Assembly: GCA_023399055.1 (NCBI GenBank)
Contig: JAEWQV010000010.1
Coordinates: forward strand, 744,001 to 808,000
Direction: 5' to 3'
Source of the DNA: Bacillota bacterium
GTDB lineage: Bacteria; Bacillota; Clostridia; Lachnospirales; Lachnospiraceae
Length of the DNA: 64,000 bases
In this document: in pieces, positions 1 to 9,101 of the stretch
How positions within the stretch are numbered: the stretch's first letter is position 1
Layout of the letters: the number at the start of each line of letters is the position of its first letter
Translations under genes and position numbers: made by a program
Notes under the pieces: model-generated
What the model was told of the DNA's origin: nothing
What the model saw: only the letters and a program-made list of their open reading frames with translations
Databases searched by the model: none

Positions 1-104
1 TTCTTATAACCATCGATCAGGAATGAAACCTTAGTTACATTTGTAATAACTTCCTTATATTCATAGCCCACGAACGATTGAGCATCTTTGTTTAATTCGC
101 CCAT
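1..104 (-). CDS. Hypothetical protein, N-terminal 34 codons only
   Basis: An open frame begins with ATG at 104-102 and runs off the left edge, reading MGELNKDAQSFVGYEYKEV and ending near DGYK. A GGGG-ATGGAG purine-rich site precedes the ATG. It starts 24 bp after the histidine kinase stop, so it is probably the last gene of the two-component operon. The VGYEYKEV...DGYK pattern resembles small conserved proteins of unknown function that I recall near similar signalling genes in clostridia; that is memory, not a search. No function is proposed. Confidence 0.6.
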   Translation of the reverse strand, partial: MGELNKDAQSFVGYEYKEVITNVTKVSFLIDGYK

Positions 105-128
105 ACTCCATCCCCTTTTTAACTCAAC

Positions 129-1205
129 TTAAATATTTCCTTCCATTAGCGGTATCCTTACCGTAAAAGTTGTCCCTTTTCCTGGTGTGCTGTCCACCGT
201 AATCGTACTATCATGCAATTGCAAAACCCGCATAGTCAATGCTAGACCCAAGCCATTTCCTTCCTTTGAATGAGAGGAATCCCCCTGATAAAACTTATCA
301 AAAATATGCTTCAAGGTATCTTCCTTCATTCCACATCCCGTATCTGAAATAGAAACTATGAGATGTTCCTTGGTAGAAGTTTGTTTTAATGTTACAGTGC
401 CACCAGTATCAGTAAATTTAATGGCATTGGACAAAAGATTATTCCAAACCAATTCCAGCAGACTATCATCTGCATATATCATTGCCTTATCTTCTATGTC
501 CGCCTCAAATTCTATCTTCTTTCTCTCCCACACCTCTTCAAAAATTATAACACATTCACTTAGTTGCCTGCAGATATTATATTTTATAAATTCTGGCTTA
601 ATCTTTTGATTTTCCAGTTTATTCAACCGTAAAATATTCGTAATCAAGTTGGCTAATCGTTTGGAACTATCCTCAATTGCTCGAGCATATTCAATTCTCT
701 GATGGTCCGAAATTGACTCCTTTTGTAGGTATTCCGAGTAATTTTGAATTACTGAGATGGGTGTCTTTATCTCGTGAGACACATTTGATATAAAATCCGT
801 TTTCAGAGTTTCAATACTCCCCAGCTCTTCTACCATTTTGTTAAAATCCAAGAACATATAATCTAAATAATCCATTTTATCCGCCGAATGCATCGGCTCC
901 ACATAGACAGAAAAATCGCCATTTGCTACCTGATTTGTTGCCTTAGCAAAAGCCTGCATCGGTTTTTCATACCATTGGTTAATCTGTCTTGTGGTAAGAT
1001 AGGTAAAAACCGAAGCACATAGAAACCAGAAAAAAAGGATAAGGATAACATGTATTTCTGCTATGTTTTTGTAATCCATATATTTACCGAGGATGAAGAA
1101 TTGAACTGTAGTTATGGAACCAAAAAAGAATAAAGTCGCAAGAAATATCAACAGCACCTTTATATAATTTCTTCTCTTCGACCTTGTTCTATTTACTTTA
1201 GGCAT
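129..1205 (-). CDS. Membrane sensor histidine kinase
   Basis: 358 aa. Two membrane segments (about residues 15-38 and 50-70) leave only a very short extracellular loop, so it probably senses the membrane, a partner protein or an intracellular signal rather than a soluble ligand. A HAMP-like linker (71-125) leads to a HisKA helix with the phospho-acceptor His144 in SHEIKTP. An intact HATPase domain follows (N box WNNLLSNAIKF, G1 DTGCGM, F box FDKFYQG, G2 GNGLGLAL). It lies 29 bp downstream of the response regulator, and its start follows GGAG-7 bp-ATG. The membrane protein upstream may be its partner. The signal is unknown. Confidence 0.92.
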   Translation of the reverse strand: MPKVNRTRSKRRNYIKVLLIFLATLFFFGSITTVQFFILGKYMDYKNIAEIHVILILFFWFLCASVFTYLTTRQINQWYEKPMQAFAKATNQVANGDFSVYVEPMHSADKMDYLDYMFLDFNKMVEELGSIETLKTDFISNVSHEIKTPISVIQNYSEYLQKESISDHQRIEYARAIEDSSKRLANLITNILRLNKLENQKIKPEFIKYNICRQLSECVIIFEEVWERKKIEFEADIEDKAMIYADDSLLELVWNNLLSNAIKFTDTGGTVTLKQTSTKEHLIVSISDTGCGMKEDTLKHIFDKFYQGDSSHSKEGNGLGLALTMRVLQLHDSTITVDSTPGKGTTFTVRIPLMEGNI

Positions 1206-1234
1206 CTAAATTCTCCATTCCTTTAAAGTGTAAT

Positions 1235-1906
1235 TCATACCAATACCGCCTTATACCCAATTCCCCTCACTGTTACAATTTCAAATCCGTTGCATTCGGA
1301 GAACTTATCCCGCAATTTAGTCACATAAACATCTACTGCACGAAGGCTTGTATCAGAGTCAATTCCCCAGAATTCATCCATAAGTTGTGCTCTGGAGAAG
1401 GTTTTCTTAGGGTAAGAAAGTAATTTGAATATAATATTAAACTCTCTTGTGGTAACCGCTATTTCTTCCTCATTTATTGTGGCACTCATTGCATCTGCAT
1501 CAAGTGTAAGATTACCTATGGTTATTTTTCTTTCCATTTCGATATTAGCTCGACGAAGCAGTGCTCGAACACGAAGTAATAGCTCTACTAACTCAATGGG
1601 TTTTACCATATAATCGTCAATACCCAGTAAAAAACCTTTTTGTTTGGAGGACAAATCATCCTTAGCCGACATAAAAAGAATAGGAATGGTACCATTCACC
1701 TGACGTACCGTCCTTGCAAATTCAAAACCATCTATTTGCGGCATCATAATATCTGAAATTATAAGCTCATAGATATTGTTATACATTTCATCATATGCCT
1801 CGTTTGCATTCAGGCAACCTTTTGCCTGAAACCCGCTGTCCTTTAAATAAGTACAGATAATCTTATTAAGTTCCGTATCATCTTCCACAACCAATATGTT
1901 TATCAT
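1235..1906 (-). CDS. OmpR/PhoB-family response regulator
   Basis: 223 aa. Receiver domain (1-115) with the acidic pair E8/D9-D10, phospho-acceptor D52 in LIISDIMMP, and the switch Lys in YMVKP. A winged-helix DNA-binding domain follows (about 125-220). I chose ATG at 1906 (MINILVVEDD) because GGAGGAGGAAC lies directly upstream. A longer in-frame start at 1936 has no such site and would overlap the previous gene. It is the cognate regulator of the adjacent histidine kinase. Targets are not evident. Confidence 0.93.
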   Translation of the reverse strand: MINILVVEDDTELNKIICTYLKDSGFQAKGCLNANEAYDEMYNNIYELIISDIMMPQIDGFEFARTVRQVNGTIPILFMSAKDDLSSKQKGFLLGIDDYMVKPIELVELLLRVRALLRRANIEMERKITIGNLTLDADAMSATINEEEIAVTTREFNIIFKLLSYPKKTFSRAQLMDEFWGIDSDTSLRAVDVYVTKLRDKFSECNGFEIVTVRGIGYKAVLV

Positions 1907-1935
1907 TGTTCCTCCTCCACTATGAGCCAGGCTCA

Positions 1936-2637
1936 TTAACCTTCGATTGACAGGTCTCCTTGTTTTTCAAACTTTTTTACTCTGGCAATCATATAACAGC
2001 CTATTAGAGTTGTTGCTAAGCCCATGCATAACCCAATCGTTCCATTTGCATTTGATCTTTCAACCAGATCACTATTATTTTCAGAAATAGACAACAATGC
2101 CATCTGGGTTAACACCAACGCTATCAGGGAAGCGGACAGGTTAATCATTTTAATTGCATGAATTAACAAATTATGTTTATCCTTTGTAAGGATAACACCA
2201 CGTATATTTAATCCAATTTCAAAAAACGTTACAGCAGAAATCCCCAGTGCGACATACATATGATAGGTGCTGGTGATTGGATGATAAAATAATCGGATGG
2301 AATATATAATATAGATAATACTTGATAGGATTAAAACAACTCCTGACCAATAATAATACGGATACTGTTCTCGTCCTTCCTTTTCTTTTCGAATACCTGC
2401 TAATGCAATAGCCTTTGCTAAAATCATCCCAAAAGTATAGAAGGAATTCACACATGCAAAAAATGATAAAGAGATAATTCCCATAATTAACTTACCACTT
2501 GCTAGTACCGCACTTGCAGTTGCTGCCGCTCCGGTTATATAGATGGAACGAGTCATTTTATTACTATAAATTTCTCTCCATTTATTATCTGTTGTTTTTA
2601 TAACTTGTAATTCATTTCTATGATTTTTATCTTTCAT
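1936..2637 (-). CDS. Integral membrane protein linked to two-component system
   Basis: 233 aa with about six hydrophobic segments (roughly 31-50, 55-80, 96-115, 128-148, 165-185, 200-220). The pattern resembles the membrane domain of cation diffusion facilitators (a GKLIMGI segment, then a polar helix), but the metal-binding His/Asp positions expected there appear to be missing. I treat it as unassigned and possibly CDF-derived. It is first in the operon with the response regulator and kinase, with a stop-to-start gap of 29 bp. A role as membrane sensor or regulator of the kinase is inference from position only. RBS GGAG with 7 bp spacing. Confidence 0.75.
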   Translation of the reverse strand: MKDKNHRNELQVIKTTDNKWREIYSNKMTRSIYITGAAATASAVLASGKLIMGIISLSFFACVNSFYTFGMILAKAIALAGIRKEKEGREQYPYYYWSGVVLILSSIIYIIYSIRLFYHPITSTYHMYVALGISAVTFFEIGLNIRGVILTKDKHNLLIHAIKMINLSASLIALVLTQMALLSISENNSDLVERSNANGTIGLCMGLATTLIGCYMIARVKKFEKQGDLSIEG

Positions 2638-2742
2638 TGGTACACTCCACTGTAATTGATGCTACCTGTCAAGGATGGTACACCTATTTTGTTTGTATTC
2701 TGTTAGGGTTTTGTTTCAAAATTGTTAATTCAATATCTTTTT

Positions 2743-2767
2743 ATCAACAAAGCAAAGCTTTGTTGAT
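2743..2767. repeat. Perfect short hairpin
   Basis: Arms ATCAACAAAGC and GCTTTGTTGAT form an 11-bp perfect stem around an AAA loop in the 331-bp gap 2638-2968. No T-run follows on either strand, so it is not a classical terminator. It lies in the upstream region of the 1936-2637 operon and may be regulatory. Confidence 0.6.
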
Positions 2768-2828
2768 ACTACACTTTGCCATTGCGTAAGCAAGCTGCAA
2801 CAAAAAGTCGTTTTATTTATCATAAATA

Positions 2829-2918
2829 AAAACCGCTCCTTTTCTTTCGTAATACTTTCATAGAAAGCATGCCTGCTTAGCAAGCTCGCTTCTGCAAAAG
2901 CGCCGAAAATGAGCGGTA
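2829..2918 (-). terminator. Probable terminator with long branched stem
   Basis: On the minus strand TTTTACCGCTC near 2918 pairs with GGAGCGGT ending near 2832 and is followed by TTTTTATTT. Inner short stems occupy the loop (TTTTGCAGAAGCG and AAGCAGGCATGCTTT). It follows the VOC gene 2969-3355 and fits as its terminator. The long interior loop is unusual. Confidence 0.55.
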
Positions 2919-2968
2919 AAATTTATTATTGTTCAATACTGTTATTCCTTATATCATTTATCAGCAAT

Positions 2969-3355
2969 CTATACAAAAAGACACCACCATACACCGTATT
3001 TATCAATCAGCTCCACTCCACAGGAGCTAAAAAACATTTCATATAAAGGTGTAATTATTGTTCCACCCTCTTTCAGTGTTTCATATGCTCTTAAAACGCT
3101 TTCTTCTTGTCCCTCACCAAATTGAAAACAGAACTGCATGGTGTTACCTGTAATTCTACTTTCTCCACCGGCTCTCGTGGTATCATGTGCTTCCCCCACA
3201 GCAAAGGCTTGTCCACAAATATTAAGCTCTTGATGAATGACAACTCCATTCTCATCCAAATCCCGATATCCGTCTGTGGCATTAAAAGCTTTTTTATAAA
3301 ATTCATATGCCTCTGCACTTCCCTTTACATAAATTTGAAATAATGATCGAAACAT
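2969..3355 (-). CDS. VOC/PhnB-like glyoxalase-fold protein
   Basis: 128 aa. It has the PhnB-like opening of the vicinal-oxygen-chelate fold (FRSLFQIYVKGSAEAYEFYKKAF), an internal QFCFQFGEG strand and the C-terminal DKYGVWWCL strand. Proteins of this type are small dimeric metalloenzymes, antibiotic-binding proteins or uncharacterised. The substrate cannot be read from sequence. It is monocistronic, with AGGAG upstream of ATG and its own terminator downstream. Confidence 0.85.
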   Translation of the reverse strand: MFRSLFQIYVKGSAEAYEFYKKAFNATDGYRDLDENGVVIHQELNICGQAFAVGEAHDTTRAGGESRITGNTMQFCFQFGEGQEESVLRAYETLKEGGTIITPLYEMFFSSCGVELIDKYGVWWCLFV

Positions 3356-3477
3356 AGTAATCTCTCCTAATTAAGTTTTTATTTAAGGTTTATCATGTAA
3401 ATAATAATTCAACATTTCCTTTTATCTTCAGTATTAACTAATATAACCTACGCAGTTAAAACTGGCTAAATCAAATT

Positions 3478-3921
3478 TCATACTTTTATAGGTTTATATT
3501 TCTTCATAAACAAAGAAGTCACAGTTATTCCAACTAACACAGACGATACTCCTGCTATAACTATTCCGATAATTAAATAGTTCTCTATGTAATAACTCAA
3601 TCCATGCCATTGGCTTATTAGCAGCACTGCGGGGATGATTGCCCAATCAACAATTGCATCTGTTAAATTAACATAGATTATTACACCTGCAAAAAATAAT
3701 GTTAGAAGCCAAAATCCTAAACTAAATTTTAGAAAGCTAGAATACCTATACTTGATACTAATTAGTAAGGCTATCCACCAAAGAATGATAAAGACTGCTG
3801 TAGCAGCTACATTCTTGATTGTTATGGGCTGGTAATCATTCACGAATCCAATAAAATTAAATATTAACCCCTCAAGAATTGCAATAACTGTCATAAGAAT
3901 AACTATAGTCTTAAGTTTCAT
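3478..3921 (-). CDS. Small integral membrane protein
   Basis: 147 aa with four to five predicted membrane segments (about 3-24, 36-58, 64-86, 88-102, 115-138) and short polar loops, ending in a basic tail. I do not recognise the family. RBS GGGAG precedes ATG. It is 86 bp downstream of the GNAT gene and could be cotranscribed with it, but nothing in the sequence ties their functions. Confidence 0.75.
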   Translation of the reverse strand: MKLKTIVILMTVIAILEGLIFNFIGFVNDYQPITIKNVAATAVFIILWWIALLISIKYRYSSFLKFSLGFWLLTLFFAGVIIYVNLTDAIVDWAIIPAVLLISQWHGLSYYIENYLIIGIVIAGVSSVLVGITVTSLFMKKYKPIKV

Positions 3922-3975
3922 GATAACTCCCTTCTTTATTTTATTTGAATATTTAATTTTAGTCTTATTATTAAC

Positions 3976-4389
3976 TTACAAGGTCTTGGTGAAGTAATAT
4001 CGTTTTCCAGTTAAAGGGTATTCCTCAAGCATAAATACCTCTTGATAGCCTTGCTTCTTATAAAACAATGGAGCTTGAAAACCAAACGTATCTAAGAATG
4101 CAAACTTGCAGCCACGCTCTTTAGCAGTTAGCTCCGCCTGCGATAATAGCTGACTGCCAATATTTTGCCCTCTTAACTCTTCACTGACCCATAAATATTT
4201 TACAAATAACCAATTACCATGTGTTTCTCCAATTAATCCAGCAACCTTTTTCCCTGTCTCACCGTTAACATAAACTCCAAGTTCTTTCTTATTCATATCT
4301 TCGATTCTGGCTAAATTATATTCTAACAAACCCTGAAAAATTGCTTCTCTATCTTCTTCTTTTATTACTTCTGTTATTTCAAAAATCAT
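3976..4389 (-). CDS. GNAT-family N-acetyltransferase
   Basis: 137 aa. The acetyl-CoA binding motif A is clear (VSEELRGQNIGSQLL, with R/Q-x-x-G-x-G/S), followed by the GNAT motif-B region (AELTAKERGCKFAFLDTFGFQAPLFYKKQGY). Length is normal for a single-domain GNAT. The acceptor substrate is unknown. AGGAGG is well placed before the ATG. Confidence 0.88.
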   Translation of the reverse strand: MIFEITEVIKEEDREAIFQGLLEYNLARIEDMNKKELGVYVNGETGKKVAGLIGETHGNWLFVKYLWVSEELRGQNIGSQLLSQAELTAKERGCKFAFLDTFGFQAPLFYKKQGYQEVFMLEEYPLTGKRYYFTKTL

Positions 4390-4467
4390 TATTATTGCCT
4401 CCTATACAAGCTATATCCTAACCTTAATTATTCGCTAAATATGCTTTGCTATTTAATATTATGCTAT

Positions 4468-4890
4468 CTATTTTACTCGCTGCGCAATTGGATGCTCCTT
4501 ATTAAACTGCACCAAATCCCATAGGTTTCCATATAAATCCTTAAATACAGCTACAGTACCATAAGGTTGTTCTTTGGGTTCCCTAACGAATTCTATTCCT
4601 ATGTTAATCATTTCGTTATAATCTCTCCAAAAGTCATCGGTTCCAAGGAAAAGGAAAATACGTCCACCTGCCTGGTTACCTATGTAGGGTAATTGTTCCG
4701 GCTTCGACGCCTTAGCCAGTAAAATTGTAGTTCCCTGGGATCCTGGTGGAGATACCACTACCCACCGTTTATCTTGCTCTGGTTGATAGGTATCTTCAAC
4801 TAATGTAAAACGAAGCTTCTTGGTGTAAAATTCAATTGCTTCATCATACTCTTTAACAACTAGTGCAATGTGTACTATTGATTGAATCAT
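4468..4890 (-). CDS. VOC family (glyoxalase/bleomycin-resistance fold) protein
   Basis: 140 aa with the typical VOC beta-alpha-beta opening (VHIALVVKEYDEAIEFYTK) and the C-terminal DLYGNLWDLVQ strand, where an acidic residue often binds metal. Similar proteins are annotated as glyoxalase-like, but a lactoylglutathione lyase activity is not supported. It overlaps the upstream small membrane protein by 4 nt (ATGA), indicating translational coupling. Confidence 0.87.
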   Translation of the reverse strand: MIQSIVHIALVVKEYDEAIEFYTKKLRFTLVEDTYQPEQDKRWVVVSPPGSQGTTILLAKASKPEQLPYIGNQAGGRIFLFLGTDDFWRDYNEMINIGIEFVREPKEQPYGTVAVFKDLYGNLWDLVQFNKEHPIAQRVK

Positions 4891-5246
4891 TTATTACCCT
4901 CTTTCCATGTATATTGTTCTGTCCAGTATCGCTTTCCTATAAAGCTTGCTACTATTTTATTTTTGTTGCTATTCTTATCAATAACGTCTAGTTCAACTTT
5001 AAGGTACAGATTTCTACCCTTCCAAGACATTTCATATTTGCTTTCAGAACTTGCAGTAACACCAGTAAATTCCTCATGGTTGTCTGCATAGAGTGACACC
5101 ACATCACCAATATATTTATCATACATGCCCGCTTTATAATTGCTGTTAGTCTTTGCTTCCCAACTCACAGGTATGAAGTGAATAAATACTAGTCCAATTA
5201 ATAAGATTACAGCAAAAGCTCTGATAATTTTTTTATACTTTTTCAT
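4887..5246 (-). CDS. Small membrane-anchored protein
   Basis: 119 aa. A basic N-terminus and one hydrophobic segment (about 8-27) give a signal anchor. The remaining roughly 90 residues would be extracytoplasmic. No family recognised. I place the start at 5246 (MKKYKK) because GGAGG lies 6 bp upstream; a frame extension to 5273 lacks an RBS. Its TGA overlaps the start of the VOC gene 4468-4890. Confidence 0.7.
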   Translation of the reverse strand: MKKYKKIIRAFAVILLIGLVFIHFIPVSWEAKTNSNYKAGMYDKYIGDVVSLYADNHEEFTGVTASSESKYEMSWKGRNLYLKVELDVIDKNSNKNKIVASFIGKRYWTEQYTWKEGNK

Positions 5247-5384
5247 ATGATGCCTCCGAATCATAATTGTCAAATGATTTTATTCTATATATTTTACACC
5301 AGGATTTACCTTATAACAAACAATTTTGAAAATCTGAAACTAAAAATCATCATAAGTTTGTTTCACTTATATTTTTCCACAAAT

Positions 5385-5432
5385 AAATAGGAGGTTATTG
5401 CAAAATATATCAACTGCAATAACCTCCTATTT
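5385..5432. terminator. Strong intrinsic terminator
   Basis: An 18-bp perfect inverted repeat (AAATAGGAGGTTATTGCA with its complement) around a 12-nt loop, with A/T-rich flanks on both sides. It lies just beyond the stop of the AraC gene 5439-6365. Confidence 0.85.
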
Positions 5433-5438
5433 AACATT

Positions 5439-6365
5439 TTATGATAATTCCTTTTTACAGGGCATATACCAATCTAAAATTATCTCGCTTTCACCATTCT
5501 CCGCAGGTTTGCAATATCTCTCGTAGGTGTATACTTCTGACCAGTAAAAATTTTGATAGTCCAGACGATATCCATTCTTTATTGCCATGTCATTGATTAA
5601 AATGTAGGCACTATTTATTATATCCTCTAGATTTTTACCTTTTATCTGTGCCTTTGCTACAATTCCCCGAGGTATTACTTTTCCAACCATATTTTCTGGA
5701 ACTTTGGTACCTGGTTTAAAATACCTACCAATCACATATTCATTACCAAGACTTTTCTCGTCTGAGAACTCAGAGGCGTATCCTAAACCGATATAATCCT
5801 CTTTCATATCTTCACTCTGATGTTGTTCCAACTCTCCTAGTCGTTCAGAATGACCCTCATCAAAATATTTTTGCCATAGTTCATGATTGGCAAGACCGGT
5901 ATTTGTCTTCGAAATACCAATTAACAAGGTCTCTGCCATTTCCACATATTCAATTCTAACGATATCTGCCATAATTCTTCGCTCTTTCATAACATAATAG
6001 GTATCTTCGTTTTGAAAGGAAAAACGCTGATAGAACTTTGAATGATAGATGTCACCGGTAAGGCTTGTTGGAGGCACTCCAAACTGTTCTTTAAAAGCTC
6101 TTGAGAAGGCAGAATGATTATCATAGCCGTATTTTATCGCTATATTGATGATACTGTCCTCTTTTTGAAGGACCTCACGTGCCGCCTCTGAAAGCTTACG
6201 TCTTCGCACGTATTCAGAAATTGATACTCCACACACATAAGAAAAAATCCGCTGGTACAGGCCTCCGGGAACTCCTGTGAGCCTTGAGATATTCCCGATA
6301 TCTACACAATGAAGATTATTCTCTATATAGTCAATGACCTTCTCAATTTCATCAAAACAGTTCAT
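5439..6365 (-). CDS. AraC-type regulator with GyrI-like effector domain
   Basis: 308 aa. Two helix-turn-helix motifs occupy the N-terminus (about 8-105; the second ends in HSAFSRAFKEQFGVPP, the classic AraC signature). A C-terminal GyrI-like / Rob-type effector-binding domain (about 130-305) includes FDEGHSERLGELE and EVYTYERYCKP. This HTH-first order is that of the Rob/BmrR-like class, which responds to small hydrophobic or cationic ligands. It stands alone between its terminator and a 525-bp intergenic region, so its targets are unknown. RBS AAGGAAG upstream of ATG. Confidence 0.9.
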   Translation of the reverse strand: MNCFDEIEKVIDYIENNLHCVDIGNISRLTGVPGGLYQRIFSYVCGVSISEYVRRRKLSEAAREVLQKEDSIINIAIKYGYDNHSAFSRAFKEQFGVPPTSLTGDIYHSKFYQRFSFQNEDTYYVMKERRIMADIVRIEYVEMAETLLIGISKTNTGLANHELWQKYFDEGHSERLGELEQHQSEDMKEDYIGLGYASEFSDEKSLGNEYVIGRYFKPGTKVPENMVGKVIPRGIVAKAQIKGKNLEDIINSAYILINDMAIKNGYRLDYQNFYWSEVYTYERYCKPAENGESEIILDWYMPCKKELS

Positions 6366-6717
6366 ACATGGTCTTCCTTTCTTTTTGATAATTTCCGTAT
6401 AATTACAAAGCCACCATTTGCTGAGATGCTTCTTGCAATTACTTTACTATGATATCAATTTAAAGAACTTATTGCTTTGCATTTTATGTACAACCTTTGA
6501 TAAATCCTTAGTCTTTTTATTTTTACTATACCTTGTAGAACAAAAAGTATCAATATATGAGTTTATATAAACTCGGTAATGGTACCATTCAATATATCAT
6601 TTCTTAATTTTGGACCTTGATTTCATATTAACATTGTTAAATATCTCATAAATTTAGGTATTTCAGCCTATGAACAAACTATATTTCATGTTTTTACAAA
6701 CAAATTGGTACTACCAG

Positions 6718-6746
6718 TTGATTTATAAATTAAAGTATTGTAAAAT
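6718..6746 (+). promoter_or_regulatory. Candidate promoter for the chemoreceptor gene
   Basis: TTGATT (6718-6723), 17 bp, TAAAAT (6741-6746). This predicts a leader of about 138 nt before the ATG at 6891, within the 525-bp gap 6366-6890. The leader contains TTTTGCA (near 6756) that can pair with TGCAAAA (near 6838), but no known riboswitch class is recognisable. The rest of the gap is AT-rich, with no further gene seen. Confidence 0.35.
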
Positions 6747-6890
6747 CTTAAAGGCTTTTGCAAGCTACTAATCTTTCAGAACTTCTGTGCAATTTAATAT
6801 ATTCTCCCAGGGTGAGCTTTGCAGGTGGTGGTTGAGTGCAAAAAGAAATACTTAAAATGAAAAGAAACGGTGTCAAAGGAGACAGCAGAA

Positions 6891-8879
6891 ATGAAATTAT
6901 CAAACAAAATCGCCTTATTTGTGGGCGTACTAGTACTTATTGTCGCAGGAGGATTGGGTACAATCTCTTTAGTGTTAAGCTACAATACTGCGTATAAGGA
7001 AGCAATCAACGGACTGGAAGAAACGGCGAAGCAAGGAGCAAATAATATCGATTCTAGATTACAGATACGCACCAGCGTCTTGGAGCAAGTATCAACTCGA
7101 ATTAGTAAACTTCCTCTTAATCAAATGCTCACAGTTTTGGCAAAAGAAGCAGAAAGTTTAGGCTATCTTGATATGGCCGTGGTGGATCTAAAAGGAAAAG
7201 CAACCTATGCAATCGGTGGTGAGGAAGCAGATCTAAGTGATCGCGAATATGTACAGAAGGCTTTGAAGGGTGAAAAATGCTTCTCTAATGTTATGACCAG
7301 CAAGGTTACCCATGGTACAGTAATTATGTATGCTGTTCCTATCAAAACTAAGGATGGTATTACTGGTGCGCTTATCGGAAGAAGAGATGGTTCTGCTCTC
7401 AATGAAATTATTGAACAAATGACCTTTGGTGATAATGGAAATGCATTTGTAATTGGTAGTGATGGAACTTTTTACGCTCATGGTGTAAAAGAATATGTTA
7501 TGGATCAAAGAAATGTCATTAAAGATATAGAGGAAAACGGATATTTTAAAGATTTTGGCGTTCAATTAGAAAAATTGGGAATTGGTAACCCAGGTATCGT
7601 TAATTATAAACTAGATAAAATAAATAAAGTTGCTTATTTGGTAACAATACCGGGTACAGATTGGATTTTAGGACTGGGTGCCCCCAAGAGTCAAATAACT
7701 GAGGGCGTTGATAAGATGGCAGGACTGTTAATCACTTTTTCCCTCCTATTTATTGCAGCAGGTATTGTTATAGCAATTTATCTTGGAAAAACTATCTCTA
7801 ATCCGATTACTAACTCCGTTTCCATTTTAAATAAAATATCTCAATATGACTTAACATCAGAAAATAGTAAGGTAGATAAATATACAAAGCAAACAGATGA
7901 AATAGGTGTTATGGCCAATGCGACCCTTTCTTTGCAAAGGAATCTAAGAACCCTTGTAGAAAATATTGCGCAGTCAGCAGAACATATTGCTGCCTCCTCT
8001 GAAGAGCTAACTGCTACGAGCCAGCAGGCAGTGGTTTCAGCCAATGAAGTAGCCGGAGCTGTACAGGACATAGCCGTTGGAGCAGGGGATCAGGCAAACG
8101 ATACTGAAAAGGGTGCCTATGAAATCGAGTTGCTTGGTAACTTAATTTCCAATGAGCAAACGTTAATCGTCCAATTAAATAGCCTGACAAATGAAGTTGA
8201 ACGGTTAAAGAATGATGGTTTTGATATCTTAAATGTTCTGGTCAAAAAGACTGCACAGACCAATCATGCAGCAATTAACGTTAGAAATAGTATCTTGGAG
8301 ACCAATGAAAGTGCAAGTAAAATTGATAAATCCAGTCAAATGATATTAAGTATTGCTAGCCAAACAAATCTATTAGCTCTAAATGCTGCCATTGAAGCTG
8401 CAAGAGCCGGTGAGGCTGGCAAAGGTTTCTCTGTGGTTGCAGATGAGATAAGGAAACTCGCTGAACAAGCCAACCGTTTTACAGGTGAAATTATTAAAGA
8501 TATTGAAGAATTAATAGGTAAGAGTGAATATGCTGTTAAGACCATGGAACAAGTTGGTACTAATTTGGAAGAACAGACAACTAGCGTTAATTCAACTAAT
8601 AATAAATTTGAAGGTATTGCAAAAACATTAGAACAGTTGAATCAGTTACTTGACACACTTAATCAATCCAGTAATGAAATGGGTATTAAGAAAGATGAAA
8701 TTGTTGGTATCATTGAAAATCTATCTGCAATTTCTGAAGAAAACGCAGCTGGTACACAAGAAGCTACCGCTTCCATTGAAGAACAAACTGCTTCCATGAA
8801 TGAAATTGCACAATCCAGTGAAAGCTTGTCCAAGTTAGCAGAAGAAATGCAAAAATCAATATCTATGTTTAAACTATAA
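6891..8879 (+). CDS. Methyl-accepting chemotaxis protein with dCache sensor
   Basis: 662 aa. TM1 about 7-30, periplasmic-side double-Cache sensor about 35-275 (includes [15 protein letters not shown] and DREYVQKAL, typical of Cache_1), TM2 about 277-300, HAMP, and a long cytoplasmic coiled coil. The hairpin tip carries the canonical core from [20 protein letters not shown] to [12 protein letters not shown]. dCache receptors commonly bind amino acids, organic acids or sugars; the ligand is not readable here. I chose ATG at 6891, preceded by AAAGGAG; an upstream GTG at 6870 is in frame but without an RBS. It is the only chemotaxis gene in the window. Confidence 0.94.
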   Translation: MKLSNKIALFVGVLVLIVAGGLGTISLVLSYNTAYKEAINGLEETAKQGANNIDSRLQIRTSVLEQVSTRISKLPLNQMLTVLAKEAESLGYLDMAVVDLKGKATYAIGGEEADLSDREYVQKALKGEKCFSNVMTSKVTHGTVIMYAVPIKTKDGITGALIGRRDGSALNEIIEQMTFGDNGNAFVIGSDGTFYAHGVKEYVMDQRNVIKDIEENGYFKDFGVQLEKLGIGNPGIVNYKLDKINKVAYLVTIPGTDWILGLGAPKSQITEGVDKMAGLLITFSLLFIAAGIVIAIYLGKTISNPITNSVSILNKISQYDLTSENSKVDKYTKQTDEIGVMANATLSLQRNLRTLVENIAQSAEHIAASSEELTATSQQAVVSANEVAGAVQDIAVGAGDQANDTEKGAYEIELLGNLISNEQTLIVQLNSLTNEVERLKNDGFDILNVLVKKTAQTNHAAINVRNSILETNESASKIDKSSQMILSIASQTNLLALNAAIEAARAGEAGKGFSVVADEIRKLAEQANRFTGEIIKDIEELIGKSEYAVKTMEQVGTNLEEQTTSVNSTNNKFEGIAKTLEQLNQLLDTLNQSSNEMGIKKDEIVGIIENLSAISEENAAGTQEATASIEEQTASMNEIAQSSESLSKLAEEMQKSISMFKL

Positions 8880-8914
8880 TCCATATTATCATTCTCATAT
8901 TTGTTTCACCTTAA

Positions 8915-8990
8915 AAGAAAGACCGTATAACAGCTTCTACACAAGTTATCAGCCTGTGTATTCTAAGAAGCCATTATTCGGTCTTTTCCA
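8915..8990 (+). terminator. Intrinsic terminator after chemoreceptor
   Basis: AAAGACCG (8918-8925) pairs with CGGTCTTTT (8979-8987). Inner pairing CAGCTTCT / AGAAGCC extends the stem, and the T-run is part of the right arm. A short direct repeat (ATCAATTATTGTTTC twice, about 9004-9034) follows it. Otherwise the gap to 9101 holds nothing recognised. Confidence 0.7.
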
Positions 8991-9101
8991 TTTGTATTGT
9001 TTTATCAATTATTGTTTCATCAATTATTGTTTCATGCACTTTTATAAATAATCTCATGTAATTAACTTTACTATTACAGGAAAACCATTCTTATTTTTAC
9101 C

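Noticed and set aside
1936..2637. Annotation as a cation efflux transporter
   Set aside because: Hydrophobic pattern is similar but the metal-binding His/Asp residues of that family are not seen.
6747..6890. Possible c-di-GMP or other riboswitch before the chemoreceptor
   Set aside because: The leader has some pairing (TTTTGCA/TGCAAAA) but none of the conserved GEMM or other riboswitch core sequences I could recognise.
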